Source of the DNA: Candidatus Dadabacteria bacterium
Lineage (GTDB): Bacteria > Desulfobacterota_D > UBA1144 > Nemesobacterales > Nemesobacteraceae
Length of the DNA stretch: 64,000 nt
Direction of reading: 5' to 3'
Assembly (NCBI GenBank): GCA_022822065.1
Contig: JAJECI010000010.1
Location: 124,001-188,000 of the forward strand
Shown here: positions 9,586 through 17,677 of the stretch, piece after piece
How the letters are laid out: every line of letters begins with the position of its first letter
How positions within the stretch are numbered: position 1 is the stretch's first letter
Made by a program: the position numbers and the translations under genes
Notes under the pieces: generated by a model
What the model was told of the DNA's origin: nothing
The model's database searches: none
The model's input: only the letters and a program-made list of their open reading frames with translations

Positions 9586-11019
9586 TCAGTTCGCCGGGCA
9601 TGCGCAGGTAACTCCACTCTGTCCTATTGTAAAAACCGCTGCTTCTAAGGCTTCTATCTCTTCAGCGGTAAGCCTAGTGCTGCTGCCAGAAAGGGTGGCT
9701 ACATTCCGATATTGAGCAGTAACTCTCTCAATTGCGTCCGTACCAGTATCTTCTGCTACGCTTGCACGGGTAAGCCTCTGAATTGTGCTTCCGCTAAATC
9801 TCAGCAGTTTTTCGCCTGTATCATCTCCAACGGCGGTGACCGTCCCACAAACAGTAATAGCATCTTCCTCTTTATTGAAGTCCGTGATGGTCTCCGCATC
9901 CCCAGCACTGGCATTTCTCGCATCAACTATGAAGCAATCGCCACCAGTACCTCCCGTGAGCGTATCTCTTCCTAGGTTTCCTATTAGAGTATCAGCGCCG
10001 CCGCCACCGCTAAGCTTGTTTGCCCTTTCGTCCCCTGTGAGCGTATCTCCAGCATCTCCACCTGTGATATTTTCAAAGCTATTCTCCTCTATCACATCAC
10101 TTCCTGCGCTTCCGCCCGAGGCTGTATTCGCTGCTAGGTCAACAGTTACGGCGGCGGCTGTTGTACCTGCCTGAGTATCAGTTTTCTCATTTTCGTAACT
10201 CAGGGTGTCTTCACCTGCTCCGCCGTCAAGAGTATCTCCATCTGCTCCACCGATAATCACGTCATTCCCCGCTCCACCATTTATCGTATCAGTTCCGCCT
10301 TGGCCATCCAGTTTATTGCCTGAACTATCGCCTGTAATCGTATCAGCTCCTGACGTACCTGTGACATTCTCAATACCCTCAAGCGTGTCGTCATCGCCAT
10401 AGGTGTCGCGAGCATGGTTCTCCGCTAAATCAACTACTACAGGAGAACCGTTAAATGTTTCCGTTCCATCATCATTGAGATCAGCGAAGTTCTCCTTGCT
10501 GTAGTCAGCAGTATCCGTGCCTGCTCCACCGTCGAGAATATCGTTGTCTTCATCTCCTCTGAGAGTATCATTGCCTGCTTCGCCTCTCAGTGTATCCCTA
10601 TCCTCACTGCCGATAAGAGTATCGTCACCTGCACCGCCATATATAGTGTCATCACCTGTTCTACCATCAATTACGTCATTTCTCTCGTTACCACAGATAA
10701 TATCGTCTTCCGTAGTTCCCTCAAATGGGGCCGCTTCTGTTGTCGGAACATTGACCGAAATATTGCAGTCCGACCTAGCGCCGGAAGTGCCCGGTTCTGT
10801 TGGTTCTGTTGGTTCTGTTGGCGTAGGTGGCGTAGGTGGCGTAGGTGGTGTAGGTGGTGTAGGTTGTGCTGGACATTCCTCGCCTTCCGTAACATTCACT
10901 GTAATGTTATTACCGCAGTCTTTAAGTGTAACATCATCGCCAAAACAACCGCTTATTCCTAACAGCACAAAAAACAGGAAAAAGCAGGAAAAAATGGGGA
11001 AAAGTTTACGTAGCTTCAT
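9586..11019 (-). CDS. RTX (hemolysin-type Ca2+-binding repeat) lipoprotein
   Basis: Lipobox 'LLGISGC'; repeated GGxGxDxLx nonapeptides ('GGAGDDTLIGSEDRDTLRGEAGNDTLRGDEDNDILDGGAGTD'). Confidence 0.88.
   Translation of the reverse strand: MKLRKLFPIFSCFFLFFVLLGISGCFGDDVTLKDCGNNITVNVTEGEECPAQPTPPTPPTPPTPPTPTEPTEPTEPGTSGARSDCNISVNVPTTEAAPFEGTTEDDIICGNERNDVIDGRTGDDTIYGGAGDDTLIGSEDRDTLRGEAGNDTLRGDEDNDILDGGAGTDTADYSKENFADLNDDGTETFNGSPVVVDLAENHARDTYGDDDTLEGIENVTGTSGADTITGDSSGNKLDGQGGTDTINGGAGNDVIIGGADGDTLDGGAGEDTLSYENEKTDTQAGTTAAAVTVDLAANTASGGSAGSDVIEENSFENITGGDAGDTLTGDERANKLSGGGGADTLIGNLGRDTLTGGTGGDCFIVDARNASAGDAETITDFNKEEDAITVCGTVTAVGDDTGEKLLRFSGSTIQRLTRASVAEDTGTDAIERVTAQYRNVATLSGSSTRLTAEEIEALEAAVFTIGQSGVTCACPAN
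10792..10864. repeat. 9-bp tandem repeats in the Pro/Thr/Glu linker of the RTX lipoprotein
   Basis: three ggttctgtt units followed by five ggCgtaggt/ggTgtaggt units (encoding PTE/PTP repeats on the minus strand). Confidence 0.85.
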
Positions 11020-11043
11020 TGATTAAGGTCCTCCTTTAATCAA
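11019..11043 (-). promoter_or_regulatory. 5'-UTR inverted repeat with Shine-Dalgarno in the loop (RTX lipoprotein)
   Basis: minus strand TTGATTAA-AGGAGGACC-TTAATCAA; perfect 8-bp stem, 9-nt loop containing AGGAGG, arm ends at ATG. Confidence 0.6.
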
Positions 11044-11526
11044 GTTTAGGCTCAAGCAGGTCGGGTTCCTCTTGAGAAATTCTAACACTGTTGTTGCGTG
11101 ATTTCAATCTGAATTTAGGGTCACAAAGAGTCAACTCAATTAACTCCTCGCATATCAAGCAATATTTCTACTACTCTAAGTTTCTACGATTTTCCAAGTA
11201 ATGTCAACAAGATTTGCAAAAGTTAATGAGACTAACCCGTTCCAATCACACCCGGAAAACCAAAGCTTATGCCACACGTTCCCGGGACACTTAAAAGCAT
11301 AGCAGATTTTATATTTACCGAGAAGGGAAAAGACAGGCGATAAGCCTTGAAAGGGTATCCCCGATAATTCTACCGATACCGGGGTGATGAGCCTAGCAAT
11401 AGCCGGGCGGGGCGGAAACGAGGGAAGCGACGCTGTTATGCTCGAGGAACCATCCGTTTCCAAGGGTCCCCCGGGATCTGATCCGCCTTCACTTTGAAAT
11501 CAGACTCGCTTATAATTGTCGTTTAT

Positions 11527-11934
11527 ATGAAACAACTTCTGCTCGTCGCCACGCTTTTAGTCTGCATCTGGCCGACAGGCTCCCTCGCAGGCGATCCGCC
11601 CGCCCCAGGGGACCATCCAGACAAGACACTGGCGGTCTCGCAACCCGCCGAAGCGCCCGGCGTCAGGGCGAAGGTCTTCATCCGCCCCGGGACGGGAGAA
11701 ATCCTCACCCGCGAGCAGTGGGAGGCCCTAAGCATCGAAAACGAGAAACAAGAAGCGACACTTCGCTCCTCCCCGGAACCCCCGGAGACGGAAACCGCCC
11801 AGACGATTCTCAGGGGAAAAAGGATTGATCTTGAAAACGGAGACTACGCGATAGTCGTGGACGCCCCCGATATGGTCGAAACCAAGGCATGGTTCGACGA
11901 CGAGGGGAAAGCCCATATAAGATGCACCCACTGA
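11527..11934 (+). CDS. Small exported protein, unknown function
   Basis: ATG at 11527 gives 'MKQLLLVATLLVCIWPTGSLAG' signal peptide; stop followed by hairpin. Confidence 0.5.
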   Translation: MKQLLLVATLLVCIWPTGSLAGDPPAPGDHPDKTLAVSQPAEAPGVRAKVFIRPGTGEILTREQWEALSIENEKQEATLRSSPEPPETETAQTILRGKRIDLENGDYAIVVDAPDMVETKAWFDDEGKAHIRCTH

Positions 11935-11971
11935 GCGCCGCGAAGCGGGCAACACGGAAAGCGCGGCGCTC
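11933..11971. terminator. Strong hairpin after 146-aa ORF
   Basis: gagcgccgcg-N19-cgcggcgctc perfect 10-bp stem; no T-run. Confidence 0.4.
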
Positions 11972-12123
11972 AATCCGCCCTTTACCGCATCCGCCGCACT
12001 CCCGGCGCTACGCCTGAAAAAACAAAAAACGCGCAACAAACGCGATTTCCCCGGTTCCGTAAAACGCGCCCCGCCGGCGGGCGGAAAACCGTCCCAAGAC
12101 CGCCCGATCAGGTTTTTCTTGCC

Positions 12124-13146
12124 TTGTTTCCCGTTTTGTATTACATTATAACTGTTATGTCCCGAAGAAAGATTCTCACGGCGGTTTTTCTCGTCGCCCT
12201 GCTCCCGGGCGCCGCGAGGGACGCCGCCGCTTCGGCCAAATGCGGCGGGAGGTTCTTTAACCCCGTCTCGGACATCGACTGGAGAGCCATGTTTCCGATA
12301 AAGATAGGGGGAGTCGCAGTAACGCCGGGAGAAGGAACAGACACCGTAAGCCATTTCCCGCTCTGTTTCTGCGGGTCTCCGGTTCCCAGGGTCGGGATAA
12401 AGGTTTCCTTCTGGGAGCCGGTGAAGCTCATTGAGGTCGTAAGGCACCCGGGATGCTTCCCTTCGCTCGGGGGCAGAAAGCTTCCCCTTCCCTCCTTCGC
12501 GACGGCGGGGACGTACGGAGAGGGAGGCGGGCAGCGGGGAGACAGGACCTCCTTTCTTCACGTACACCACTTTCTCTACCCGGTGTTCTCCGTGCTGAGC
12601 CTCTTTTCAAGTTTCGGGTGCATGACCCAGGGAGGGTTCGATCTCGCGTACATGACGGCGTTTGATCCCCTCTGGAGCAACGACGAACTCTCGTTTCTGC
12701 TCCACCCCGAAATAGCGCTCGTGGCGAATCCCGTGGCGCAGGCCTCGTGCGCCGCGGACGCCGTGGCCGCCGCGGGGGGCTTCGCGCTTAACGAACTTTT
12801 CTGGTGCGCGGGGTCGTGGGGGAGCGTCTATCCCCACACGGGAAATAACGGGGCGACGGGAGACCTCCCGGCCGTCTACGCGCTTTCGGCCGTGAAGCTG
12901 CTCGCGAAACTGCATAACGAATTTCTGGCGTTTAAGACCACGGGAGAGGGCTCCTTGTGCGCGGCCCGGCCCCACAGGGTGATAGTGAAAGACCAGTACA
13001 AGCTTCAGCTCGCCTTTCCGAAGAACACCCGGGCGTTCCCGATAGGAAGGACGACGGCGCGCTGGGCCCCCGGCAAGTGGTATCCCGCGCAGGGAGAGGA
13101 CTGGGTATGGGTGCTATGGAGAAAAAAAGACTGCTGTTTGCTCTGA
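12124..13146 (+). CDS. traU: Type-F conjugative transfer protein TraU (real start probably ATG in 'MSRRKILTAVF')
   Basis: 'CGGRFFNPVSDIDWRAMFPIKIGG', 'CGSPVPRVGIKVSFWEP', 'AYMTAFDPLWSNDELSFLLHPE' TraU signatures. Confidence 0.92.
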   Translation: MFPVLYYIITVMSRRKILTAVFLVALLPGAARDAAASAKCGGRFFNPVSDIDWRAMFPIKIGGVAVTPGEGTDTVSHFPLCFCGSPVPRVGIKVSFWEPVKLIEVVRHPGCFPSLGGRKLPLPSFATAGTYGEGGGQRGDRTSFLHVHHFLYPVFSVLSLFSSFGCMTQGGFDLAYMTAFDPLWSNDELSFLLHPEIALVANPVAQASCAADAVAAAGGFALNELFWCAGSWGSVYPHTGNNGATGDLPAVYALSAVKLLAKLHNEFLAFKTTGEGSLCAARPHRVIVKDQYKLQLAFPKNTRAFPIGRTTARWAPGKWYPAQGEDWVWVLWRKKDCCLL

Positions 13147-13823
13147 TCGCGGCCGCGCTCGCCGTCCATGGGACGCCGGCCTTGTCCGCGGAGGATCCCG
13201 TCTCGCTTCGGGGAGTGAGGACCGAACCCGGCGAAGCGGAGTCCTCCCGCGCGGAAAAACTCCTTGAAAACCTGCTTGAACCTGACGTTTCGGGGGTGGA
13301 GAAAGCGCTTTCTGAAATAAATTCCCCCGGAAGAAAGAAAACCGAGGAAATAATGGAACTGCTGTCGGTAAAGTCCCCGCCCGCGGGGGCTTTCCCCGGA
13401 AAAAGCGCGGGCGCGGGAAACGAGGGGCCCGAGCTCTTTTACTTTTTCTCCTTCTCGATGCCCCGCTCCTCCCTTCGGGAAGCGGCGCGGGAGAGCGCGG
13501 CCGGGGGCGCGGTGATGGTTCTCCGGGGACTTTCGGGAGAGGATCTCGGGGAAACCGCCTCGCGGATATCAGACCTCACCGGGAAAACCGGAGCGCAGGT
13601 ATGGATAGACCCCGTTCTTTTCGAATGCTTCTCGGTCGGGGCGGCGCCGCAGCTCGTGCTCGCCTACGGCCACGTGCCGGGGGCGGACTGCGAGGGTCTC
13701 CGCCACGTTAAGGTTTCGGGGGACGTATCGCTTCCCTACGCCCTAAGACTCATGGAAAAGGAGGACGCAAATGCCGGGACGTTTATCAGGCGCCTTGAAA
13801 AAAGCGGCTTTCACGGCGATTAG
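13107..13823 (+). CDS. trbC: Type-F pilin assembly protein TrbC
   Basis: 'LFYFFSFSMPRSSLREAARESAAGGAVMVLRGL...GAQVWIDPVLFECFSV'; upstream extension of the ORF ignored in favour of the signal-peptide start. Confidence 0.85.
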   Translation: MGAMEKKRLLFALIAAALAVHGTPALSAEDPVSLRGVRTEPGEAESSRAEKLLENLLEPDVSGVEKALSEINSPGRKKTEEIMELLSVKSPPAGAFPGKSAGAGNEGPELFYFFSFSMPRSSLREAARESAAGGAVMVLRGLSGEDLGETASRISDLTGKTGAQVWIDPVLFECFSVGAAPQLVLAYGHVPGADCEGLRHVKVSGDVSLPYALRLMEKEDANAGTFIRRLEKSGFHGD

Positions 13824-15480
13824 CCTTCTGCTTCTGCCGGTGCCGGGGGCGGGAGCCGGGGAAGATTTCGAATCGGGCCTCCTGGAAGGACGCCGACACG
13901 GGGCGGAGATGCTGTCTCGCCACTCCCAAAGCCTGAAACCGTCGGCCGTCGAGGAAGAAGCCCTTCCGGGCTACGGGACTGAGACCCGGGAAGAACTCCA
14001 GACCGAGGGGGCGCGGTGGACCGGGGATCCCGAGGGGATGAGGACGGAGGCCGACGGCGCGATACAGGGCGGGGACCCGGCCACCTCAGACGCCGCGGGT
14101 TTTCTCAAGCGAAGCTCAGAGCAGAGACCCACGTTCACCATAAACCCTGAAACCGACCCCGTGATCGCAGGCTCAAGGAACGCGATTGAAAGCCCCCTGT
14201 CCTCATGCGAGAAAAAGGAAGTGTGCACGGAGTACACCGAAAGTTCCTGGAACGAGCAAAAGGAGTGCTACAGCCAGGCGACGCTCAGCAGACATCTCTG
14301 CAACGTGAAAAAGACCGTTACCGTTACCGAGATCCCCCAGGACACCGAAGAAACCACGTACGAAATCCACATCGAGACCGACGACGGCTGCGGGGGCTAC
14401 AGGGCAGCCGGAAACTGCGAAACCTTCAGCAACCGCTGCCTCAAGACCACCGAGACTCCGGACGAACAAACCATCTGCACGAACAGGGAATATACCTACC
14501 TCTGCGCGAGCCCCCTGGTTGAAGGTCCCGACTGCGTCCGGCACCGCGCCGAGGGCTGCCACCAGACCGGGGCACGCTGCGTCATGCGGTTTCGCGAGCA
14601 TCCCGAATTTCCCGACCCGCCGGGGGCGAACCTCGGGGTATGCCTTATCCAGAAAAACTCCTATGACTGCCCGAAGAGCGTAAGCCTCTGCCGGAAAAAG
14701 AACATCACGTATAACTGCGGCGGGGAAATCCGCTGCTCCTCGGGGGACGACTGCTTCGACACCTCTACGGAGCAGAATGTCGATTTTCCCGAAGTGGCCT
14801 CGCACATGGCCATGCTCGCCGACATGGAGAGGTGCCTCGCGACGACCAGAGACGGCGAGAGCTCCGCCGAGGGATACGGGCCCATCGAGGTGGACGAGGT
14901 CACGGGGGAGACCGCGGGACCGCTCGACTGCTCGGACGCCTCGGGCGGGGGAGTGACGATATTCAAGGGAAAGCGCTACCGCTGCGATCTCAATCTCACG
15001 GGATTCATACAGAACTGCTGCAGGAAAAAGGGGCTTTTCTCGGGCGCGTGCCCCCGGAGCACGAAGGAGCTTCGCGCGAGAAGGGACGGCGCGGGGGCCT
15101 GCCACTACGTCGGGATACACAAGAAGAAGGTGCTCGGAGTCACGCTCAAGAAAAGAAAGGTTTACTGCTGCTTCAATTCCAAGATGGCAAGGGTGTTCCA
15201 CGAGCAGACGAGGGGACAGCTCATACAAAAGGGACTCTGGCCGACGGCCCGAAACGGCGGCTGGGGCAGCGCCAGGAAGCCCCGCTGCGGAGGGATGACC
15301 GCGGAGCAGCTCCAGGAAATAGACTTCGACGCGGTTGATTTCTCAGAGATTTACGAGGATCTCCTTAGTGCTACGGACATCCCCGACCCCGCGGGGTCGA
15401 CGGAGAACACAGAAGAGGATATCGAGGATCTCTGCCCGGAGGACTCAGAGTCGCTTGACTGCGAGGGGGAGGGGCGGTGA
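13771..15480 (+). CDS. traN: Type-F mating-pair stabilisation protein TraN
   Basis: 569 aa, very Cys-rich; gene order trbC-traN-traF. Confidence 0.88.
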   Translation: MPGRLSGALKKAAFTAISLLLLPVPGAGAGEDFESGLLEGRRHGAEMLSRHSQSLKPSAVEEEALPGYGTETREELQTEGARWTGDPEGMRTEADGAIQGGDPATSDAAGFLKRSSEQRPTFTINPETDPVIAGSRNAIESPLSSCEKKEVCTEYTESSWNEQKECYSQATLSRHLCNVKKTVTVTEIPQDTEETTYEIHIETDDGCGGYRAAGNCETFSNRCLKTTETPDEQTICTNREYTYLCASPLVEGPDCVRHRAEGCHQTGARCVMRFREHPEFPDPPGANLGVCLIQKNSYDCPKSVSLCRKKNITYNCGGEIRCSSGDDCFDTSTEQNVDFPEVASHMAMLADMERCLATTRDGESSAEGYGPIEVDEVTGETAGPLDCSDASGGGVTIFKGKRYRCDLNLTGFIQNCCRKKGLFSGACPRSTKELRARRDGAGACHYVGIHKKKVLGVTLKKRKVYCCFNSKMARVFHEQTRGQLIQKGLWPTARNGGWGSARKPRCGGMTAEQLQEIDFDAVDFSEIYEDLLSATDIPDPAGSTENTEEDIEDLCPEDSESLDCEGEGR

Positions 15481-16280
15481 GAGCGGGGCCCATGGCGCTC
15501 ATAACCATGTTTCTCGTTCTCTCCATGGGGCCCGCGGCGCTTGGAGAACGCTACTTCGAGCAGAGCGGGCGGGGCTGGTTCTGGTACGAGCCTTTCCCGG
15601 CCCAAGGCGAGAAAACGCGGCGCGGAGTCCGAAAAGACAGGCGCTTAACCGTAAAGCGGATAAGGGAAAGGGGGGAGAAGCTTTTTGAGACCGCCCTTCT
15701 CTCCCCGACCAAAGAGAACGTCAAGGCGTACATGGAGCACCAGAAGAGGGTGCTTGAGCGAAGCGAGGAATTCGCGCGCGTCTGGAAACGAGTCCTCTGG
15801 GAGAGCCCGGCGCTTGACTCAACGGTCGATAATCCCGTAAGCGCCGCGGGAGCCGAGATCTCAAAAAATATCAGGAAGACCGCCCGCGACGAGGTGATCG
15901 GGAGAATATCCCGGGTGGGAAAGCTCGTTTTCTTTTTCCGCTCGGACTGCCCGTTTTGCCGCGGGCAGGCGGAGGTCATAAAGACCCTCGAGAGGAGGCA
16001 CGGGATCGGGGTCCTGGCGGCGTCGCTTGACGGAAGGGGGCTTCACCCTCTCTACCCGCATTTCGTAAACGGCGCGGCGCAGGCCGCGCGCCTAGGCGTC
16101 CGGCAGGTGCCGGCGCTTTTCCTTTTCGTCCCCTCGCGCGCAAAGATCGCCCGGATAGGCACAGGCTACCTCACTCTCGGCGAAATAAGGCAAAGGCTCC
16201 ACGTGGTGGGGGAGGAAGTGCTCGGAACGGGCCGCGAGGAGGACAAGGGACTTTTCCTGCTCGGCGGGGAGGGAAAATGA
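15477..16280 (+). CDS. traF: Type-F conjugative transfer protein TraF (thioredoxin-like)
   Basis: 'GWFWYEPFP' and 'LVFFFRSDCPFCRGQAEVIKTLERRHGI' CxxC motif; starts overlapping the traN stop. Confidence 0.9.
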   Translation: MRAGPMALITMFLVLSMGPAALGERYFEQSGRGWFWYEPFPAQGEKTRRGVRKDRRLTVKRIRERGEKLFETALLSPTKENVKAYMEHQKRVLERSEEFARVWKRVLWESPALDSTVDNPVSAAGAEISKNIRKTARDEVIGRISRVGKLVFFFRSDCPFCRGQAEVIKTLERRHGIGVLAASLDGRGLHPLYPHFVNGAAQAARLGVRQVPALFLFVPSRAKIARIGTGYLTLGEIRQRLHVVGEEVLGTGREEDKGLFLLGGEGK

Positions 16281-17677
16281 GAAAAAGATCCCTCGCGACG
16301 GCGCTTGTTTTCGCCCTCACCCTTTTACCCCGGGTCTGCCTGGCCGACCTCGGGGGCGAGGTCCGCGGCATGTTCGACCGCCTCGGGCTCTCGGGAACCG
16401 CCACGCCAGCCGGGGTCTACGAGGGGCAGTCAAGGGGTTTCGTCACGGGGGGCTCAGTCTCGGTAAGGCTCCCGAACGAAACCATACAGCCGCTTTCCGT
16501 GAGCCTCCCCCACCTCCGCTCGGGGTGCGGAGGGGTGGATCTTTTCCTGGGGGCAATCTCCTACATAAGCGCGGACGACCTCATACGGAAGATGAAGACC
16601 ATAGGGACGTCGTTTGCGAGCTACGCGTTCATGATGGCGCTCAAGACGCTTTGCTCCCCGTGCGAGAACATAATGGAGAAGCTCGAGGCCGCCTCCCGCG
16701 CCGCGAACTCCCTGAGCGTCGACACTTGCAGGGCGGGGGAGAGCCTCGCCGAGGGAATATTCGGGGAAGGGGGAATAATCAGGGGAGAACAGGCGGGGCG
16801 CTGCGCGTTCGTGGGAGTCAAGCAGTCGCTTTTCACCGACCCGGCGGAGGGGCTCTCAGAGTGCCGCACCCAAAGCGGGATAACAAGCACCGTAGCGGAC
16901 ATAAACGCGGGTGGGGTCGCGCAGGACAAGGAACTGGTAAGGCTGACCAGGAACACCGTGTGGGAGGCGCTTCGGACCATTCCCCCGGGAACCCTCTCAA
17001 AGGAGCAAAAAGAGCAGATAATGAGCGTCACGGGAACCTTCATAATCACGCCGGCGGGTTCCGAGTACAAGCCCCCGACCATAAGCCTCGAGTACCTCGC
17101 GGGCGGGGGCGGAACGGGGAGAGTGTACAGCTGCGGGTCGGACCCCCACTGCACGGCGCCCGCGACGGTGTCCGTCGGGGCGAACTTCAAGCCGTTTGCG
17201 GAACTTGTCTCAGAGAAGCTGCTTGAGGCCCACGCCGCCATAGTTGGAAACCGCCGCCCGCAGGACGCGACCGTGAGATTCCTGGACGCCCTCCCCTTTC
17301 CCGCGTGGAAACTTCTCTCCTCGGCCGGGGCCGTGGATCCCGAGATAGGCGGAACCTACGTCTCGGCGCTTGCGAGGCCGATAGCCGTGTTCTCCGTGGC
17401 GGCGTGGCTCGAGCGGGCGGAACGCAGCCTCTGGAGCGGCGTCGGGAGCTCGGAGAGAAAGGGAACGCTCTCCGCGATGGACAGAAAAAAGATCGCCGAG
17501 CGGATGAGGATGCTGCGCGAGGAGATCTCGCTCATGATGGAGCAGGAGAATACGAAGATAGAGGAGCTTGTCTACGCCCTCTCCATAATAGAGCACCTCG
17601 ACTCCCGGTCCCCTGTGGTGTTCGAGAGAAAAAGCCGCCACAAGGCGGGTGACGAGGTGATCCAGGGTGCCGACTGA
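16277..17677 (+). CDS. traH: Type-F conjugative transfer protein TraH
   Basis: 'LCSPCENIMEKLEAASRAANSLSVDTCRAGESLAEGI'; gene order traF-traH-traG. Confidence 0.9.
   Translation: MRKRSLATALVFALTLLPRVCLADLGGEVRGMFDRLGLSGTATPAGVYEGQSRGFVTGGSVSVRLPNETIQPLSVSLPHLRSGCGGVDLFLGAISYISADDLIRKMKTIGTSFASYAFMMALKTLCSPCENIMEKLEAASRAANSLSVDTCRAGESLAEGIFGEGGIIRGEQAGRCAFVGVKQSLFTDPAEGLSECRTQSGITSTVADINAGGVAQDKELVRLTRNTVWEALRTIPPGTLSKEQKEQIMSVTGTFIITPAGSEYKPPTISLEYLAGGGGTGRVYSCGSDPHCTAPATVSVGANFKPFAELVSEKLLEAHAAIVGNRRPQDATVRFLDALPFPAWKLLSSAGAVDPEIGGTYVSALARPIAVFSVAAWLERAERSLWSGVGSSERKGTLSAMDRKKIAERMRMLREEISLMMEQENTKIEELVYALSIIEHLDSRSPVVFERKSRHKAGDEVIQGAD

Noticed and set aside
10205-11026. Plus-strand Ser/Pro/Val-rich ORFs (10205-10402, 10517-11026)
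   Set aside because: They are antisense translations of the RTX repeats; low complexity and no independent start context.
14203-15228. 341-aa minus-strand ORF antisense to traN
   Set aside because: High-GC shadow ORF; traN on the plus strand has clear family features.
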